A program made the translations under genes and the position numbers. A stretch of 64,000 nucleotides of DNA from Chitinophaga sp. (GTDB taxonomy: Bacteria > Bacteroidota > Bacteroidia > Chitinophagales > Chitinophagaceae): the NCBI RefSeq assembly GCF_019236475.1, contig NZ_JAFAIX010000003.1, positions 310,001 to 374,000 on the forward strand, written 5' to 3'. This document shows positions 8,617-17,000 of this stretch, piece by piece; position 1 is the stretch's first letter, and each line of letters opens with the position of its first letter. Below the pieces are notes generated by a model. The model saw nothing but the letters and a program-made list of their open reading frames with translations. It did no database searches and had not been told where the DNA came from.

Positions 8617-10377
8617 TTAGGAATTATATTTACGTTTGAACGGAGGACGACTACCACCGGAAGAGTATTCTCTCTTCTCGCGGCCACCGCCACCACCTTC
8701 GCCACCGCCATGCCAGCGTTTACGAGGGCCGCCGTCTTCTCTGCGACCGCCACCGCCGCCACCACGACGTTTATCACCGTCTTGGGACATTTCGATCCTC
8801 ACAGAACGACCGTTGTATTCTACTTTCTTGAACGCACTGGTCACTTTCTCTACCGCATCGTTTTCTACTTCAAAGAAGGAATAAACGCCTTTCAGATCAA
8901 TACGGCCAATTTTATTACCACGCAGACCAGTGTTATCGCACAGGTAGCGGAGCATATCACCACGGTTGAAATCATCCACGGAACCGAGGTTGATGAACAG
9001 ACGGGTGAATTTGCCGTTTTCGCGACGTCTTTCTTCAAAACGTTTTTCTTCTTTCACGTTCAGATCAGCAGCATCTTGGTAATATTCCAGGAACTGGTTG
9101 AACTCCAGGGAAGCGAAACGTTTGATCAACTCTTCTTTGCTCATGTTAGCAAATTCTTCGTTGATGCGGTCCAGGTATGGTTCGATCTGCTCTTCGTTTA
9201 CAGTTACGTTATGTACTTTGTGAACGAGGCCGAACAATTGTTTTTCACATACTGCAAAACCATCTGGCACTTCACCTTTAGTGAATTTCTTACCAATTAC
9301 GCGCTCAATCTGACGGATTTTGCCAATGTCACGGCTGCTGATGATAGCGATAGAAATACCGGATTTACCAGCTCTCGCAGTACGGCCAGATCGGTGAGTG
9401 TAGTTCTCTACGTCGTCAGGCAGTTCGTAGTTGATAACGTGCGTTACGTTGTCTACGTCGATACCACGAGCAGCCACATCTGTAGCTACCAGTACCTGCA
9501 ACGCTCTTTCACGGAAACGTTTCATCACTTTATCACGCTGCTGCTGGGTAAGGTCGCCATGCAGGGCATCTGCATTGTAACCATCCTTGATCAGGGATTC
9601 AGCGATTTCCTGAGATTCAATCTTGGTACGGGTAAATACGATACCAAAGATATCTGGGTTATAATCCACCAGGCGTTTCAGTGCTGCGTATTTTTCGCGT
9701 GGACGTACCACGTAGTATTCGTGCTCAATATTGGCGTTACCGCTGTTTTTGTTACCTACGGTCAGTTCAAACGGATCTTCCATGTATTTCTGGGCGATAC
9801 GACGAACTTCCTGAGGCATTGTTGCCGAGAACAGCCAAGTTGTTTTCTCTTCTGGAGTGTTGGAGAGGATATTGTTGATATCTTCCTGGAAGCCCATGTT
9901 CAGCATTTCATCCGCTTCATCCAGTACAGCATAGCGTACATTGTCGAAGTTGACAGCGCCACGGTCAATAATATCCAGAAGACGGCCCGGAGTAGCCACC
10001 ACAATATGTACCCCTCTTTTCAGTTCGCGCAGTTGTTGTACAATGCTGGAACCGCCATAAACGGCTACGATATTTACATCTCCGAGGTATTTGCTGAAAT
10101 TTTTCAGATCATTGGTAATCTGCAGGCAGAGCTCACGAGTAGGGCATAATACCAGACCTTGAGGTTTGCGCAGATCCACATCAATTTGCTGGAGTAAAGG
10201 CAGACCAAAAGCGGCTGTCTTACCGGTGCCCGTCTGGGCAAGACCTACAAAATCGCGGTCACCTGTCAATAGTGCGGGAATTGCTTTTTCCTGAATAGGG
10301 GTTGGAGCAACAAAGCCCAAATCTGTAATTCCCTTTAAGATGGACTCTTTTAAGCCCAGTGATTCAAATGTTGTCAT
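8617..10377 (-). CDS. DEAD-box ATP-dependent RNA helicase, CsdA/DbpA type
   Basis: 586 residues with every SF2 helicase motif: Q motif (FVAPTPIQ), Walker A AQTGTGKT, PTRELCLQ, DEAD, SAT, and HRSGRTAR near residue 330. Residues about 455-540 form a DbpA-type RNA-binding (RRM-like) domain (FTRLFINLGSVDDFNRGDMLRYL). The last 50 residues are a Gly/Arg-rich low-complexity tail (GGGGGGRREDGG) that should bind RNA non-specifically. Likely roles are ribosome assembly and cold-adapted mRNA unwinding. The gene follows rimO on the same strand after a hairpin-rich 136-bp leader, which hints at post-transcriptional control. Confidence 0.95.
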   Translation of the reverse strand: MTTFESLGLKESILKGITDLGFVAPTPIQEKAIPALLTGDRDFVGLAQTGTGKTAAFGLPLLQQIDVDLRKPQGLVLCPTRELCLQITNDLKNFSKYLGDVNIVAVYGGSSIVQQLRELKRGVHIVVATPGRLLDIIDRGAVNFDNVRYAVLDEADEMLNMGFQEDINNILSNTPEEKTTWLFSATMPQEVRRIAQKYMEDPFELTVGNKNSGNANIEHEYYVVRPREKYAALKRLVDYNPDIFGIVFTRTKIESQEIAESLIKDGYNADALHGDLTQQQRDKVMKRFRERALQVLVATDVAARGIDVDNVTHVINYELPDDVENYTHRSGRTARAGKSGISIAIISSRDIGKIRQIERVIGKKFTKGEVPDGFAVCEKQLFGLVHKVHNVTVNEEQIEPYLDRINEEFANMSKEELIKRFASLEFNQFLEYYQDAADLNVKEEKRFEERRRENGKFTRLFINLGSVDDFNRGDMLRYLCDNTGLRGNKIGRIDLKGVYSFFEVENDAVEKVTSAFKKVEYNGRSVRIEMSQDGDKRRGGGGGGRREDGGPRKRWHGGGEGGGGGREKREYSSGGSRPPFKRKYNS

Positions 10378-10392
10378 TGATTTACATTGATC

Positions 10393-10477
10393 CAGCTCCG
10401 TCGGGAGCTGTAGTTAGGCCCCATTGTAAGGGGACTTTTGAAATATTTTTGCTGTTTTCACAGGCCTTTCACCTGTG
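10393..10477 (-). promoter_or_regulatory. Hairpin-rich leader of the helicase gene
   Basis: Three short hairpins lie in the 136-bp rimO-helicase gap: CAGCTC/GAGCTG (10393-10410), CCCC/GGGG (10419-10433) and CACAGG/CCTGTG (10459-10477). None has a U run in the minus-strand sense that would make a strong terminator. A structured 5' leader is the likeliest reading; read-through from rimO is also possible. Confidence 0.4.
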
Positions 10478-10513
10478 GCAAAGAGGCAACGCAAGTTTTT
10501 CGAGAAGCGTTGT

Positions 10514-11821
10514 CTACACCAGTTCTCCTTCCAGGTCGTAGTCAAATGCCTTTGTGATACGAACCTCCACGAAGTCGCCGGGTTTCAGGCGTTTGGTGGT
10601 ATTGATGATCACTTCATTATCTACTTCCACAGAGTCAAATTCAGTGCGGGCAAGATACCTGCCAGACTCTTTTTTATCTACGATTACTTTGAAAATCTTT
10701 CCTACCATTTCCTGGTTTTTCTCCAGGGAGATTTCCTGTTGTACGGCCATGATATCCTGTGCACGTCTTTCTTTTTCGTCTGCCGGGATATTGTCTTCCA
10801 GTTCGTAGGCACTGGTGCCTTCTTCATGGCTGTAGGTAAACACGCCTACTCTATCGAAACGCATTCTTTCGAGGAAGCTTTTCAGTTCTTCTACATCTTC
10901 TTCTGTTTCTCCAGGGAAACCGGCAATCAGTGTAGTACGCAGGGCGATACCAGGTACTTTTTCACGGATGGCGTGTACCAGTTCCTCAATTTCTTCACGG
11001 GTGATCTGACGTTTCATCGCTTTCAACATACCGTTGGAAGCATGTTGCAGCGGCATATCCAGGTATTTGCAGATCTTAGGTGATTCATTCATCACATCCA
11101 AGATCTCTATCGGAAATTTAGTAGGATATGCATAGTGCAAACGAATCCACTCTAGTCCTTCCACTGCTGCCAATTCGCGCATCAGGTCTCCCAGGCGACG
11201 CTTCTTGTACAGATCCAGACCGTAATAGGTCAGTTCCTGCGCAATCAACATGATTTCTTTCACACCTGCTTTCACCAGTTTCTTTGCTTCTTCCACCAAT
11301 TCTTCAATTGGTTTGGAAACGTGCTGACCACGCATGAGCGGGATGGCACAGAAAGCACAAGTACGGTTACAACCTTCCGCAATTTTCAGGTAGGCATAGT
11401 GGGTAGGAGTACTAAGCAGTCGCTCTCCTATCAATTCCGCCTTATAGTCTGCGTCAAATTTCTTCAGGATCAAAGGCAGTTCCATAGTACCGAACCAGGC
11501 ATCTACGCCAGGAATTTCGGTTTCCAGGTCGCCACGGTAACGCTCGCTCAAACAGCCTGTTACGTAAACTTTGTCCAGTTTACCACGTTCTTTGAGCTCT
11601 ACTTGGTCCAGAATAGTGTTAATGGATTCTTCTTTGGCTTTATCGATAAAACCGCAAGTATTGACTACCACGATGTTGTGGTCACGTTTAGTGCTTTCAT
11701 GCACTACGTCGATTTCGTTGGCAGCGAGTTGGCCACTCAGCACTTCCGAATCAACCATGTTCTTGGAACAACCAAGTGTAATAATATTAACCTTGTCTTT
11801 CTTTAAAGTTTTCGTCTTCAA
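10514..11821 (-). CDS. rimO: Ribosomal protein S12 methylthiotransferase RimO
   Basis: Radical SAM enzyme adding a methylthio group to the conserved Asp of ribosomal protein S12. 435 residues: an N-terminal MTTase domain with three cluster cysteines (GCSKNMVDSE, NTCGFI, VTGCLSERY), the radical SAM core with CNRTCAFC (Cys151, 155, 158), and a C-terminal TRAM domain. GCSKNMVDSE separates RimO from MiaB. A TAACTTTG -7-like box at 11962-11969 (minus strand) suggests a leader of about 135 nt. It precedes the helicase gene on the same strand, which would fit a ribosome-related unit. Confidence 0.95.
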   Translation of the reverse strand: MKTKTLKKDKVNIITLGCSKNMVDSEVLSGQLAANEIDVVHESTKRDHNIVVVNTCGFIDKAKEESINTILDQVELKERGKLDKVYVTGCLSERYRGDLETEIPGVDAWFGTMELPLILKKFDADYKAELIGERLLSTPTHYAYLKIAEGCNRTCAFCAIPLMRGQHVSKPIEELVEEAKKLVKAGVKEIMLIAQELTYYGLDLYKKRRLGDLMRELAAVEGLEWIRLHYAYPTKFPIEILDVMNESPKICKYLDMPLQHASNGMLKAMKRQITREEIEELVHAIREKVPGIALRTTLIAGFPGETEEDVEELKSFLERMRFDRVGVFTYSHEEGTSAYELEDNIPADEKERRAQDIMAVQQEISLEKNQEMVGKIFKVIVDKKESGRYLARTEFDSVEVDNEVIINTTKRLKPGDFVEVRITKAFDYDLEGELV

Positions 11822-12053
11822 GGGCGAATGTTTTAGAGCATGCGGATCAGAATTGTTCTGTTCCGCTTACCGCCACGAAGACACACAGACACTAACATAA
11901 TAAAACAGCAGACTTACTGTACGTGACTTTGAGCCTTAGTGGGGGTTGAATTAGGAAGGTGCAAAGTTAACAAAAAGAATTGATAATTATGAAATTAAAG
12001 ATAAATGGCTGCAAATTAGCTGCTTGCAACCGTTTAAAAATGTTATTTTATTA

Positions 12054-12932
12054 TTATACCTGTAACGCTTTCATCAACCTATTAGCTCTTTCTTTTGCTA
12101 ATTCCCGTTTCTTATGATACCACCATCTAGGCGCCATTTTAATCAACAGATTATTCATGCCTCGTAATCCTACTATATGATAGAGTCCGTTTAATTTTCC
12201 GGCTAGTGACTGATCCATCGCACGTAAACTCATCGCGAAGCCAGCATTCAGGTATTCCATATGATGCCAATATCCGCCTGGCATAAAGAGGGTATCGCCA
12301 TGTTCCAGGATGGTGGTATAGCCGCTGGCATAATTGAGCGCTGGATATGTATCTGTATCCAGGGCTTCATGCCAGTTTACAAAACTAGCAGCGCTCTCTA
12401 CCGTAAAAGGCATCCGGTAAATGTAGGGCGACTGTTTATTTTCCAGCAATAGTACTCTTTTGCGGCCTACAAACTGGGTATGGAAGATATGAGAAAGGTC
12501 AATATCGTAATGCATATGGGCAACGGAGCCTGCTCCGCCCACAAAAAGCATTGGGTATTTCTTTAACAGTCCTTTAATCAGGAATTCCGGCCACATGAAA
12601 TCGTCCGTTAATTGTGGCGCATGCTGAAAAATGTTGAAGAGAAAAATACGGAGGGCTACTGGGCCTTTCTGGATGAGGTCAAGATAATCGCCGAATTTAA
12701 TGTAGTCGTCGGCACCGTTTACAGGGGTATTGGCATCTGCCCTAGTATTGTTATATACGCCTACGGTCTTATCTCCAACAATCGACTTAAAATAGTCCCA
12801 GGTCCATTTATCCCTGGCTGGCCAATCTTTGCTGAGACCGGATATTACCACTGGTATGCGCGGCTCATAATAGTTACTTTTGAATTCCTCTGGTGTAATG
12901 TTTTCAACTCGATCTATGCTTTTTATATTCAT
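12054..12932 (-). CDS. Cupin-like (JmjC/FIH-type) domain protein
   Basis: 292 residues, Cupin_8 type. Residues about 15-100 hold the typical start (EFKSNYYEPRIPVVISGLSKDWPA). The iron-binding facial triad is visible as HMHYDID (His and Asp) and a later His in PGGYWHHMEYL, so it is probably a 2-oxoglutarate/Fe(II) oxygenase related to peptidyl hydroxylases. The substrate is unknown. The C-terminus is basic (RWWYHKKRELAKERANRLM). It is monocistronic: 232 bp from rimO and 265 bp from ftsY. Confidence 0.8.
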   Translation of the reverse strand: MNIKSIDRVENITPEEFKSNYYEPRIPVVISGLSKDWPARDKWTWDYFKSIVGDKTVGVYNNTRADANTPVNGADDYIKFGDYLDLIQKGPVALRIFLFNIFQHAPQLTDDFMWPEFLIKGLLKKYPMLFVGGAGSVAHMHYDIDLSHIFHTQFVGRKRVLLLENKQSPYIYRMPFTVESAASFVNWHEALDTDTYPALNYASGYTTILEHGDTLFMPGGYWHHMEYLNAGFAMSLRAMDQSLAGKLNGLYHIVGLRGMNNLLIKMAPRWWYHKKRELAKERANRLMKALQV

Positions 12933-12983
12933 AACTACGAATTGTTATTAAAGGGTACAAAAACTACTACTCTAATTTAACAA

Positions 12984-13088
12984 ATGGCAGGTTACGCAGC
13001 AACAAAACTGGTTGACTGGGGAAAGTCTGGAATCTATGTAGCTAATATTGAGCCAACCGGTAAGCGTCGGAATTATATCATTATATAA
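12984..13088 (+). CDS. Possible 34-aa peptide, weak candidate
   Basis: An ATG frame, MAGYAATKLVDWGKSGIYVA then 14 more residues, lies in the otherwise empty gap between the cupin gene and ftsY and divergent from the cupin gene. Its 3' part reads through the left arm of the inverted repeat at 13056-13120. Composition looks coding-like, but there is no homology or ribosome-site support. It may be chance. Confidence 0.2.
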   Translation: MAGYAATKLVDWGKSGIYVANIEPTGKRRNYIII

Positions 13089-13120
13089 TGCGAATATAAT
13101 GTATTTGTTCGCTTACCGGT
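13056..13120. repeat. 11-bp inverted repeat around an AT-rich centre
   Basis: ACCGGTAAGCG (13056-13066) and CGCTTACCGGT (13110-13120) are exact reverse complements 43 bp apart. The centre contains CATTATATAATG, itself a palindrome. There is no U run, so it is not a standard terminator. A dyad operator, an RNA structure or a small inverted-repeat element are open possibilities. No target-site duplication is visible at the edges. Confidence 0.5.
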
Positions 13121-13197
13121 CAGATCTTTCTATTTGAAGTAAAAATTGAAGTAAGAACTATTTAAAATAGCAATTAATCAATACAAGTATTTCAATA

Positions 13198-14160
13198 TCA
13201 GCTATTTACACTAAATAAGGAGTCTACAAAAGCATTTTTATCAAACACCTGTAAGTCTTCCATTTTTTCACCGATACCGATATATTTCACAGGAATTTTG
13301 AACTGGTTGGCAATGGCCAGCACTACACCACCTTTGGCGGTTCCATCCAGTTTGGTAATGGCGAGAGAAGTTACTTCAGTAGCAGCAGTAAATTGTTTGG
13401 CTTGTTCTACAGCATTTTGGCCGGTAGAACCATCCAATACTAACAGTACCTCATGTGGTGCATCAGGAATGACTTTCTTCATCACGCGTTTGATTTTGCT
13501 CAACTCGTCCATCAGGTGGATTTTGTTGTGCAGACGACCAGCCGTATCAATGATAATTACATCCACATTTTTAGCAGCGCCACTTTGAACGGTATCAAAT
13601 GCAACAGCACCTGGATCAGAGCCCATGGCCTGTTTTACAATAGGAACGCCAACACGGTCACTCCAGATGGTCAGTTGATCAACAGCAGCAGCACGGAAGG
13701 TATCCGCAGCACCGAGCAAGACCGACTTCCCAGCTTTCTTGAAATTATAGGCGAGCTTACCAATGGTGGTTGTCTTACCCACACCATTCACTCCCACCAC
13801 CATAATTACATAAGGCTTTTTATCCGCCGGCACATCGAAATCCCTGAATCCACTATCTGGAGCATCCACCAAAATTGCTGCAATTTCTTCTTGCAACATC
13901 TTGTTCAATTCACTGGTTCCCAGATATTTATCCTTAGCAACACGTTGCTCGATTCTATCGATGATTTTAACAGTAGTATCTACGCCAACGTCTGCAGAAA
14001 CAAGGGCATCTTCGAGGTTATCCAATACTTCGGTGTCCACGGTGGACTTACCAGCAATGGCGCGTCCAATTTTGGTCAGGAAGCTTTCCTTTGTTTTCTG
14101 GAGGCCCTGGTCTAGGCTCTCCTTTTTCTCCCTGGAAAATAGGTTTTTGAAAAAGCTCAT
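13198..14160 (-). CDS. ftsY: Signal recognition particle receptor FtsY
   Basis: SRP-dependent membrane targeting GTPase. 320 residues: an N domain (about 20-100) and a GTPase G domain with P-loop GVNGVGKT (123-130), DTAGR and the guanine-specificity TKLDGTAKGG. The acidic A domain of E. coli FtsY is absent; the protein begins with the short basic MSFFKNLFSREKK membrane-binding helix, as in many Bacteroidota. It lies 310 bp downstream of the DUF4295-L33-L28 operon, with a terminator and a structured spacer between. Confidence 0.96.
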   Translation of the reverse strand: MSFFKNLFSREKKESLDQGLQKTKESFLTKIGRAIAGKSTVDTEVLDNLEDALVSADVGVDTTVKIIDRIEQRVAKDKYLGTSELNKMLQEEIAAILVDAPDSGFRDFDVPADKKPYVIMVVGVNGVGKTTTIGKLAYNFKKAGKSVLLGAADTFRAAAVDQLTIWSDRVGVPIVKQAMGSDPGAVAFDTVQSGAAKNVDVIIIDTAGRLHNKIHLMDELSKIKRVMKKVIPDAPHEVLLVLDGSTGQNAVEQAKQFTAATEVTSLAITKLDGTAKGGVVLAIANQFKIPVKYIGIGEKMEDLQVFDKNAFVDSLFSVNS

Positions 14161-14280
14161 ATTAGTAATAGTAGGCCTGTAATGCAGGCCGGGTCATTTT
14201 GCAAAATTCAGGCCGCAAAATACGGCTTTTCTAGGAAAGCGATGGGGAATTGCTTTCAAAGATGCAAAGATAGATATGGC

Positions 14281-14376
14281 GTATAGGCGAGAAATGTGCT
14301 CCTCTCCGAGCTAAATGAGCATAAGCCAGCTCGCGAAGCAGCAAGCAGTTGTCTCCCTATACCTACGCCGCAGGCG
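14281..14376 (-). other. Structured spacer between ribosomal operon and ftsY
   Basis: The 310-bp gap 14161-14470 has no gene. Within it GTATAGG (14281-14287) pairs with CCTATAC (14356-14362), extended by GAGA/TCTC with a one-base bulge. Inside are TGCTC/GAGCA and GAGCT/AGCTC pairings. Outside is an ACGCC-GCA-GGCGT hairpin (14364-14376). GTAGGTATA occurs twice on the minus strand. This could be a small RNA or an untranslated leader of ftsY. It lacks the signal recognition particle RNA core. Confidence 0.3.
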
Positions 14377-14418
14377 TCTTATACCTACAATATAACGACC
14401 TCTGCGTTAGGAAACACA

Positions 14419-14446
14419 AAAAGCTGTCCTATGAAGGACAGCTTTT
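14419..14446 (-). terminator. Terminator of the L28-L33-DUF4295 operon
   Basis: AAAAGCTGTCCT and AGGACAGCTTTT form a perfect 12-bp stem with an ATGA loop and a U-rich 3' side, 25 bp after the DUF4295 stop. Confidence 0.85.
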
Positions 14447-14470
14447 CAGTATGATATTAGTAAAGCCGAA

Positions 14471-14644
14471 TTACTTAGCGTTGATATGCTCTTGCACTTT
14501 GTCTTTGTGCACGATAGCCTCTTTGAAAGTATAGGCACCAGTCTTAGGAGAACGCACAGCTTTCACCACTTTAGTCCACACTTTCGCGTCAGCTGCGGCT
14601 TTCAAGTCTTTTACTTTTGAGTTCTTTGAAGCTGCTTTTGCCAT
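14471..14644 (-). CDS. DUF4295 small ribosome-associated protein
   Basis: 57 residues, ATG at 14644, stop TAA at 14471. The product begins MAKAASKNSKVKDLK, is strongly basic, and contains VWTKVVKAVRSPKTGAYTF and ends QEHINAK. This matches the Bacteroidota-specific DUF4295 family, which is encoded next to L33 and L28 and which, to my recollection, was assigned as an extra large-subunit protein (bL38) in a Flavobacterium ribosome structure; I cannot check that here. It is last in the operon rpmB-rpmG-DUF4295, 66 bp after rpmG and before a strong terminator. Confidence 0.9.
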   Translation of the reverse strand: MAKAASKNSKVKDLKAAADAKVWTKVVKAVRSPKTGAYTFKEAIVHKDKVQEHINAK

Positions 14645-14710
14645 GGTATATTGTTTTTATGGTTGATGGCCATATGGCTGTATTACAAACCAGCCATTAA
14701 CCAAAAATTA

Positions 14711-14893
14711 TTATTTAATTTCTTTGTGTACAGTCACTTTCCTCAGAATAGGATTGTACTTTTTCAGCTCCAGACGTTCAGGAGTGTTCTTCTTATTTTT
14801 TACAGAGATGTAACGGGAAGTTCCAGCAACACCTGAGTTTTTGTGCTCAGTGCATTCCAGAATTACCTGTACTCTGTTACCTTTTTTTGCCAT
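14711..14893 (-). CDS. rpmG: 50S ribosomal protein L33
   Basis: 60 residues: [20 protein letters not shown], then [21 protein letters not shown] and a [16 protein letters not shown] end, the complete L33 fold. It has only one Cys in the usual zinc-ribbon positions (ECTEHK), so this is a zinc-free (C-minus) form. Second gene of the L28 operon, 29 bp after rpmB. Confidence 0.97.
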   Translation of the reverse strand: MAKKGNRVQVILECTEHKNSGVAGTSRYISVKNKKNTPERLELKKYNPILRKVTVHKEIK

Positions 14894-14922
14894 TTTGTAT
14901 ACAAATTAAGTGAGTCCTAGAA

Positions 14923-15159
14923 TTAAATTTCCTGACCAGCTGCACGCAATTCCTTCACTACTGCATACAAACCTCTCTTATTGATGGTTCTTAAACCGTC
15001 AGCTGATATCTTTAAAGATATCCATTTGTCTTCTTCCGCCAGGAAAAAACGTTTTTTCTGCAGATTAGGCAGAAACCTTCTCTTTGTCTTGATATTGGAG
15101 AAGGAAACATGGTGACCCGTAATCGGCTTCTTTCCTGTCACCTGACATACTCTTGCCAT
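14923..15159 (-). CDS. rpmB: 50S ribosomal protein L28
   Basis: 78 residues: [38 protein letters not shown], and a [18 protein letters not shown] end, a full-length L28. First gene of the operon, served by a good TTTG-N18-TATATTTG promoter at 15209-15238. Confidence 0.97.
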   Translation of the reverse strand: MARVCQVTGKKPITGHHVSFSNIKTKRRFLPNLQKKRFFLAEEDKWISLKISADGLRTINKRGLYAVVKELRAAGQEI

Positions 15160-15208
15160 GATTCTAAAAATTTAGGAATGCAAAAGTCGAAATTTTTTAT
15201 GGATTTTG

Positions 15209-15238
15209 CAAATATAATTACATGAATTTATTAACAAA
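15209..15238 (-). promoter_or_regulatory. Bacteroidota housekeeping promoter of rpmB
   Basis: On the minus strand TTTG (15235-15238), 18 bp, then TATATTTG (15209-15216). This is a full match to the -33 TTTG / -7 TAnnTTTG promoter of this phylum, about 50 bp before the L28 start. Confidence 0.75.
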
Positions 15239-15353
15239 TTTGAAAAATCATGTCTGTATGAGACATTTTCACCCAAAATTTCGCTTCGCAAATGATTGAT
15301 AATCAATTGTATATGGAGCAGATTTCCATCTGTCCCCCGATTAAATATATTTT

Positions 15354-15941
15354 TTATAACAATACAACCAGACTCTTCAGCACCGCTCCAAGTCTTACAG
15401 CCTCTAACACACGCTGTGGCTCCGTACCATGCTTCACTACCGCCTCTTCATGACTAGTAACACACCTCTCACAACCATTCAACGCTGATATCACCAGGCT
15501 CAATAACTCGAAAAACTCTTTCCCCAACACCGGATTCGCCATAATACTCATACGAATACCTGCAGCCGTAGTTGTATAAAACTCCTTATTCACAAAATGC
15601 CTGAAACGATAGTAGATATTGTTGGCATTCATCAAGGAAGTACAACTCAACACTTCAGCAATCTCTTTCTCTGTTGCACCTTCTGCTGCGGCCAACTTCT
15701 CAAAGGAAGTCTGCAATGCTGCATGCTTCTCGTTTACGGCAACAGACAGACCTATCAGATAGGCTTCCTTCTTGCTGAGGGTAGATGCGCCCAAAGCATT
15801 TGTAACGTTTATTTTCAGATCCTTCAGGTAACGCGCATCTGCATTTACCAACGCCTGCAGCTTGTCAGATACCGGCAGTTCCGCTAAACCTACTGTCTCT
15901 AACAATTGAATAGCAGTATCCTGATTTGTTGTTGCGAACAT
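15354..15941 (-). CDS. Alkyl hydroperoxide reductase AhpD-like protein
   Basis: 195 residues from ATG at 15941; an upstream in-frame start at 15983 is less likely because it adds a hydrophobic extension and shortens the gap to ahpC. The carboxymuconolactone decarboxylase/AhpD fold carries the redox site NGCERCVTSHEE (Cys157, Cys160, His164). AhpD proteins reduce a partner peroxiredoxin. It lies 84 bp downstream of the peroxiredoxin gene, the arrangement expected of an AhpC-AhpD pair. A CCGGGG/CCCCGG hairpin (about 15966-15996) between the two could tune the ratio of the products. Confidence 0.88.
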   Translation of the reverse strand: MFATTNQDTAIQLLETVGLAELPVSDKLQALVNADARYLKDLKINVTNALGASTLSKKEAYLIGLSVAVNEKHAALQTSFEKLAAAEGATEKEIAEVLSCTSLMNANNIYYRFRHFVNKEFYTTTAAGIRMSIMANPVLGKEFFELLSLVISALNGCERCVTSHEEAVVKHGTEPQRVLEAVRLGAVLKSLVVLL

Positions 15942-16025
15942 ATGTTGTATAAGTAAATTTAAAACCCGGGGAAACAGGTGCACCCCATCTCCCCGGATAT
16001 CAATAATGTAAGTCTGTTATTGGAA

Positions 16026-16580
16026 TTAAGCAGTCAGGGTAGCTTCACCTTTCTGCCAGTTGCAAGGGCACAGCTCATCTGTTTGCAGCGCATCCAGTAC
16101 ACGCAGCACTTCTTTTACAGAACGACCTACAGACAGGTCATACAGAGATACCCAGCGTACAATACCTTGTGGATCTACGATGTAAGTAGCACGGTATGCA
16201 ACTTTCTCATTTGATTCCAGGATACCCAGCTCTTCTGCCAGAGATTTAGAAGTATCTGCCAGCATTGGGAACTGCAGACCACGCAGATCTTCGTGATCTC
16301 TTCTCCATGCTGCATGCACAAACTCACTGTCGGTAGATGCACCAATCAAAACTGCATCACGGTCAGCAAAATCCTGCGCGTGTTTGTTGAACTCAGCAAT
16401 CTCAGTAGGACATACAAAAGTGAAGTCTTTTGGCCACCAGAACATTACCATCCATTTGCCAGAGTTTTTCAGCTCTTCTGAAGACAGCTCATAAAATTCT
16501 TTACCTTTTTCAATAGAAACTACAGCCGTTTTTTTGAATTCGGGAAACTCTGACCCTACGGATAAAATAACATTTTTCAT
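16026..16580 (-). CDS. ahpC: Peroxiredoxin, AhpC type
   Basis: Thiol peroxidase removing H2O2 and organic peroxides. 184 residues with the peroxidatic Cys57 in TFVCPTE and catalytic Thr/Arg context. Candidate resolving Cys171 and Cys173 sit in the C-terminal ELCPCNWQKG. The tail with two close cysteines resembles the actinobacterial AhpC that works with AhpD, and an AhpD gene follows directly. Promoter TTTG-N20-GATCTTTG lies at 16635-16666. No ahpF or oxyR is nearby. Confidence 0.92.
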   Translation of the reverse strand: MKNVILSVGSEFPEFKKTAVVSIEKGKEFYELSSEELKNSGKWMVMFWWPKDFTFVCPTEIAEFNKHAQDFADRDAVLIGASTDSEFVHAAWRRDHEDLRGLQFPMLADTSKSLAEELGILESNEKVAYRATYIVDPQGIVRWVSLYDLSVGRSVKEVLRVLDALQTDELCPCNWQKGEATLTA

Positions 16581-16634
16581 ATCTATATTCGATTTTTGAT
16601 TTGTTTGCCTGCAATATTATTTCTTTCGACGCCG

Positions 16635-16666
16635 CAAAGATCACTTTACATTCATTATTAATCAAA
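16635..16666 (-). promoter_or_regulatory. Promoter of the ahpC-ahpD operon
   Basis: Minus-strand TTTG (16663-16666), 20 bp, GATCTTTG (16635-16642), one mismatch from TAnnTTTG. Leader of about 50 nt. Confidence 0.55.
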
Positions 16667-16849
16667 TAGATTTTTAAAATGCCGCATTGAGTTTTTCTAT
16701 ATATGCCCTCATCTCCTGTTCCAACCCGCTATTCCAGCCTACTTATCTTCATAAACAATTATTTAATATTCCTACTCCCCTTTTTATGTTATTTCCGTAA
16801 CATTTTGGCACACTATTTAGTTATATAAACGGACATAATTAAAACTAGC

Positions 16850-16975
16850 ATGGAAATGAAAAAGAAATATTTACTACTTGTGATCGTAACGATTGGACTT
16901 GCTTTGATTCCGTTTATTAAAAACAGCATCATCAAACAGGATGAATTCGACGCAACCAGAGATCTATTCATCTGA
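16850..16975 (+). CDS. Small membrane peptide, 41 aa
   Basis: ATG at 16850, stop TGA at 16975. The sequence starts MEMKKKYLLLVIVTIGLALI then PFIKNSIIKQDEFD and ends ATRDLFI. A basic N-terminus, one hydrophobic segment (about 7-23) and a charged tail make a type II single-pass peptide. It fills a 420-bp gap between ahpC and the beta-lactamase gene and runs opposite to both, so it would need its own promoter, which I cannot identify with confidence. Family unknown. A second ATG (codon 3) is an equally likely start. Confidence 0.45.
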   Translation: MEMKKKYLLLVIVTIGLALIPFIKNSIIKQDEFDATRDLFI

Positions 16976-17000
16976 TGTTTAGCGGGTCCCTTAGTGCCGT

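Noticed and set aside
8710..10149. 479-codon open frame on the plus strand
   Set aside because: Fully antisense to the DEAD-box helicase gene, whose motifs are all intact. The translation has no recognisable domain and a Phe/Val/Thr-rich bias typical of an antisense shadow.
13056..13120. Miniature inverted-repeat transposon
   Set aside because: No target-site duplication at the ends and only one copy in the window.
14281..14362. Signal recognition particle RNA next to ftsY
   Set aside because: No GGAA-type tetraloop or conserved domain IV core, only a chance AGCAG.
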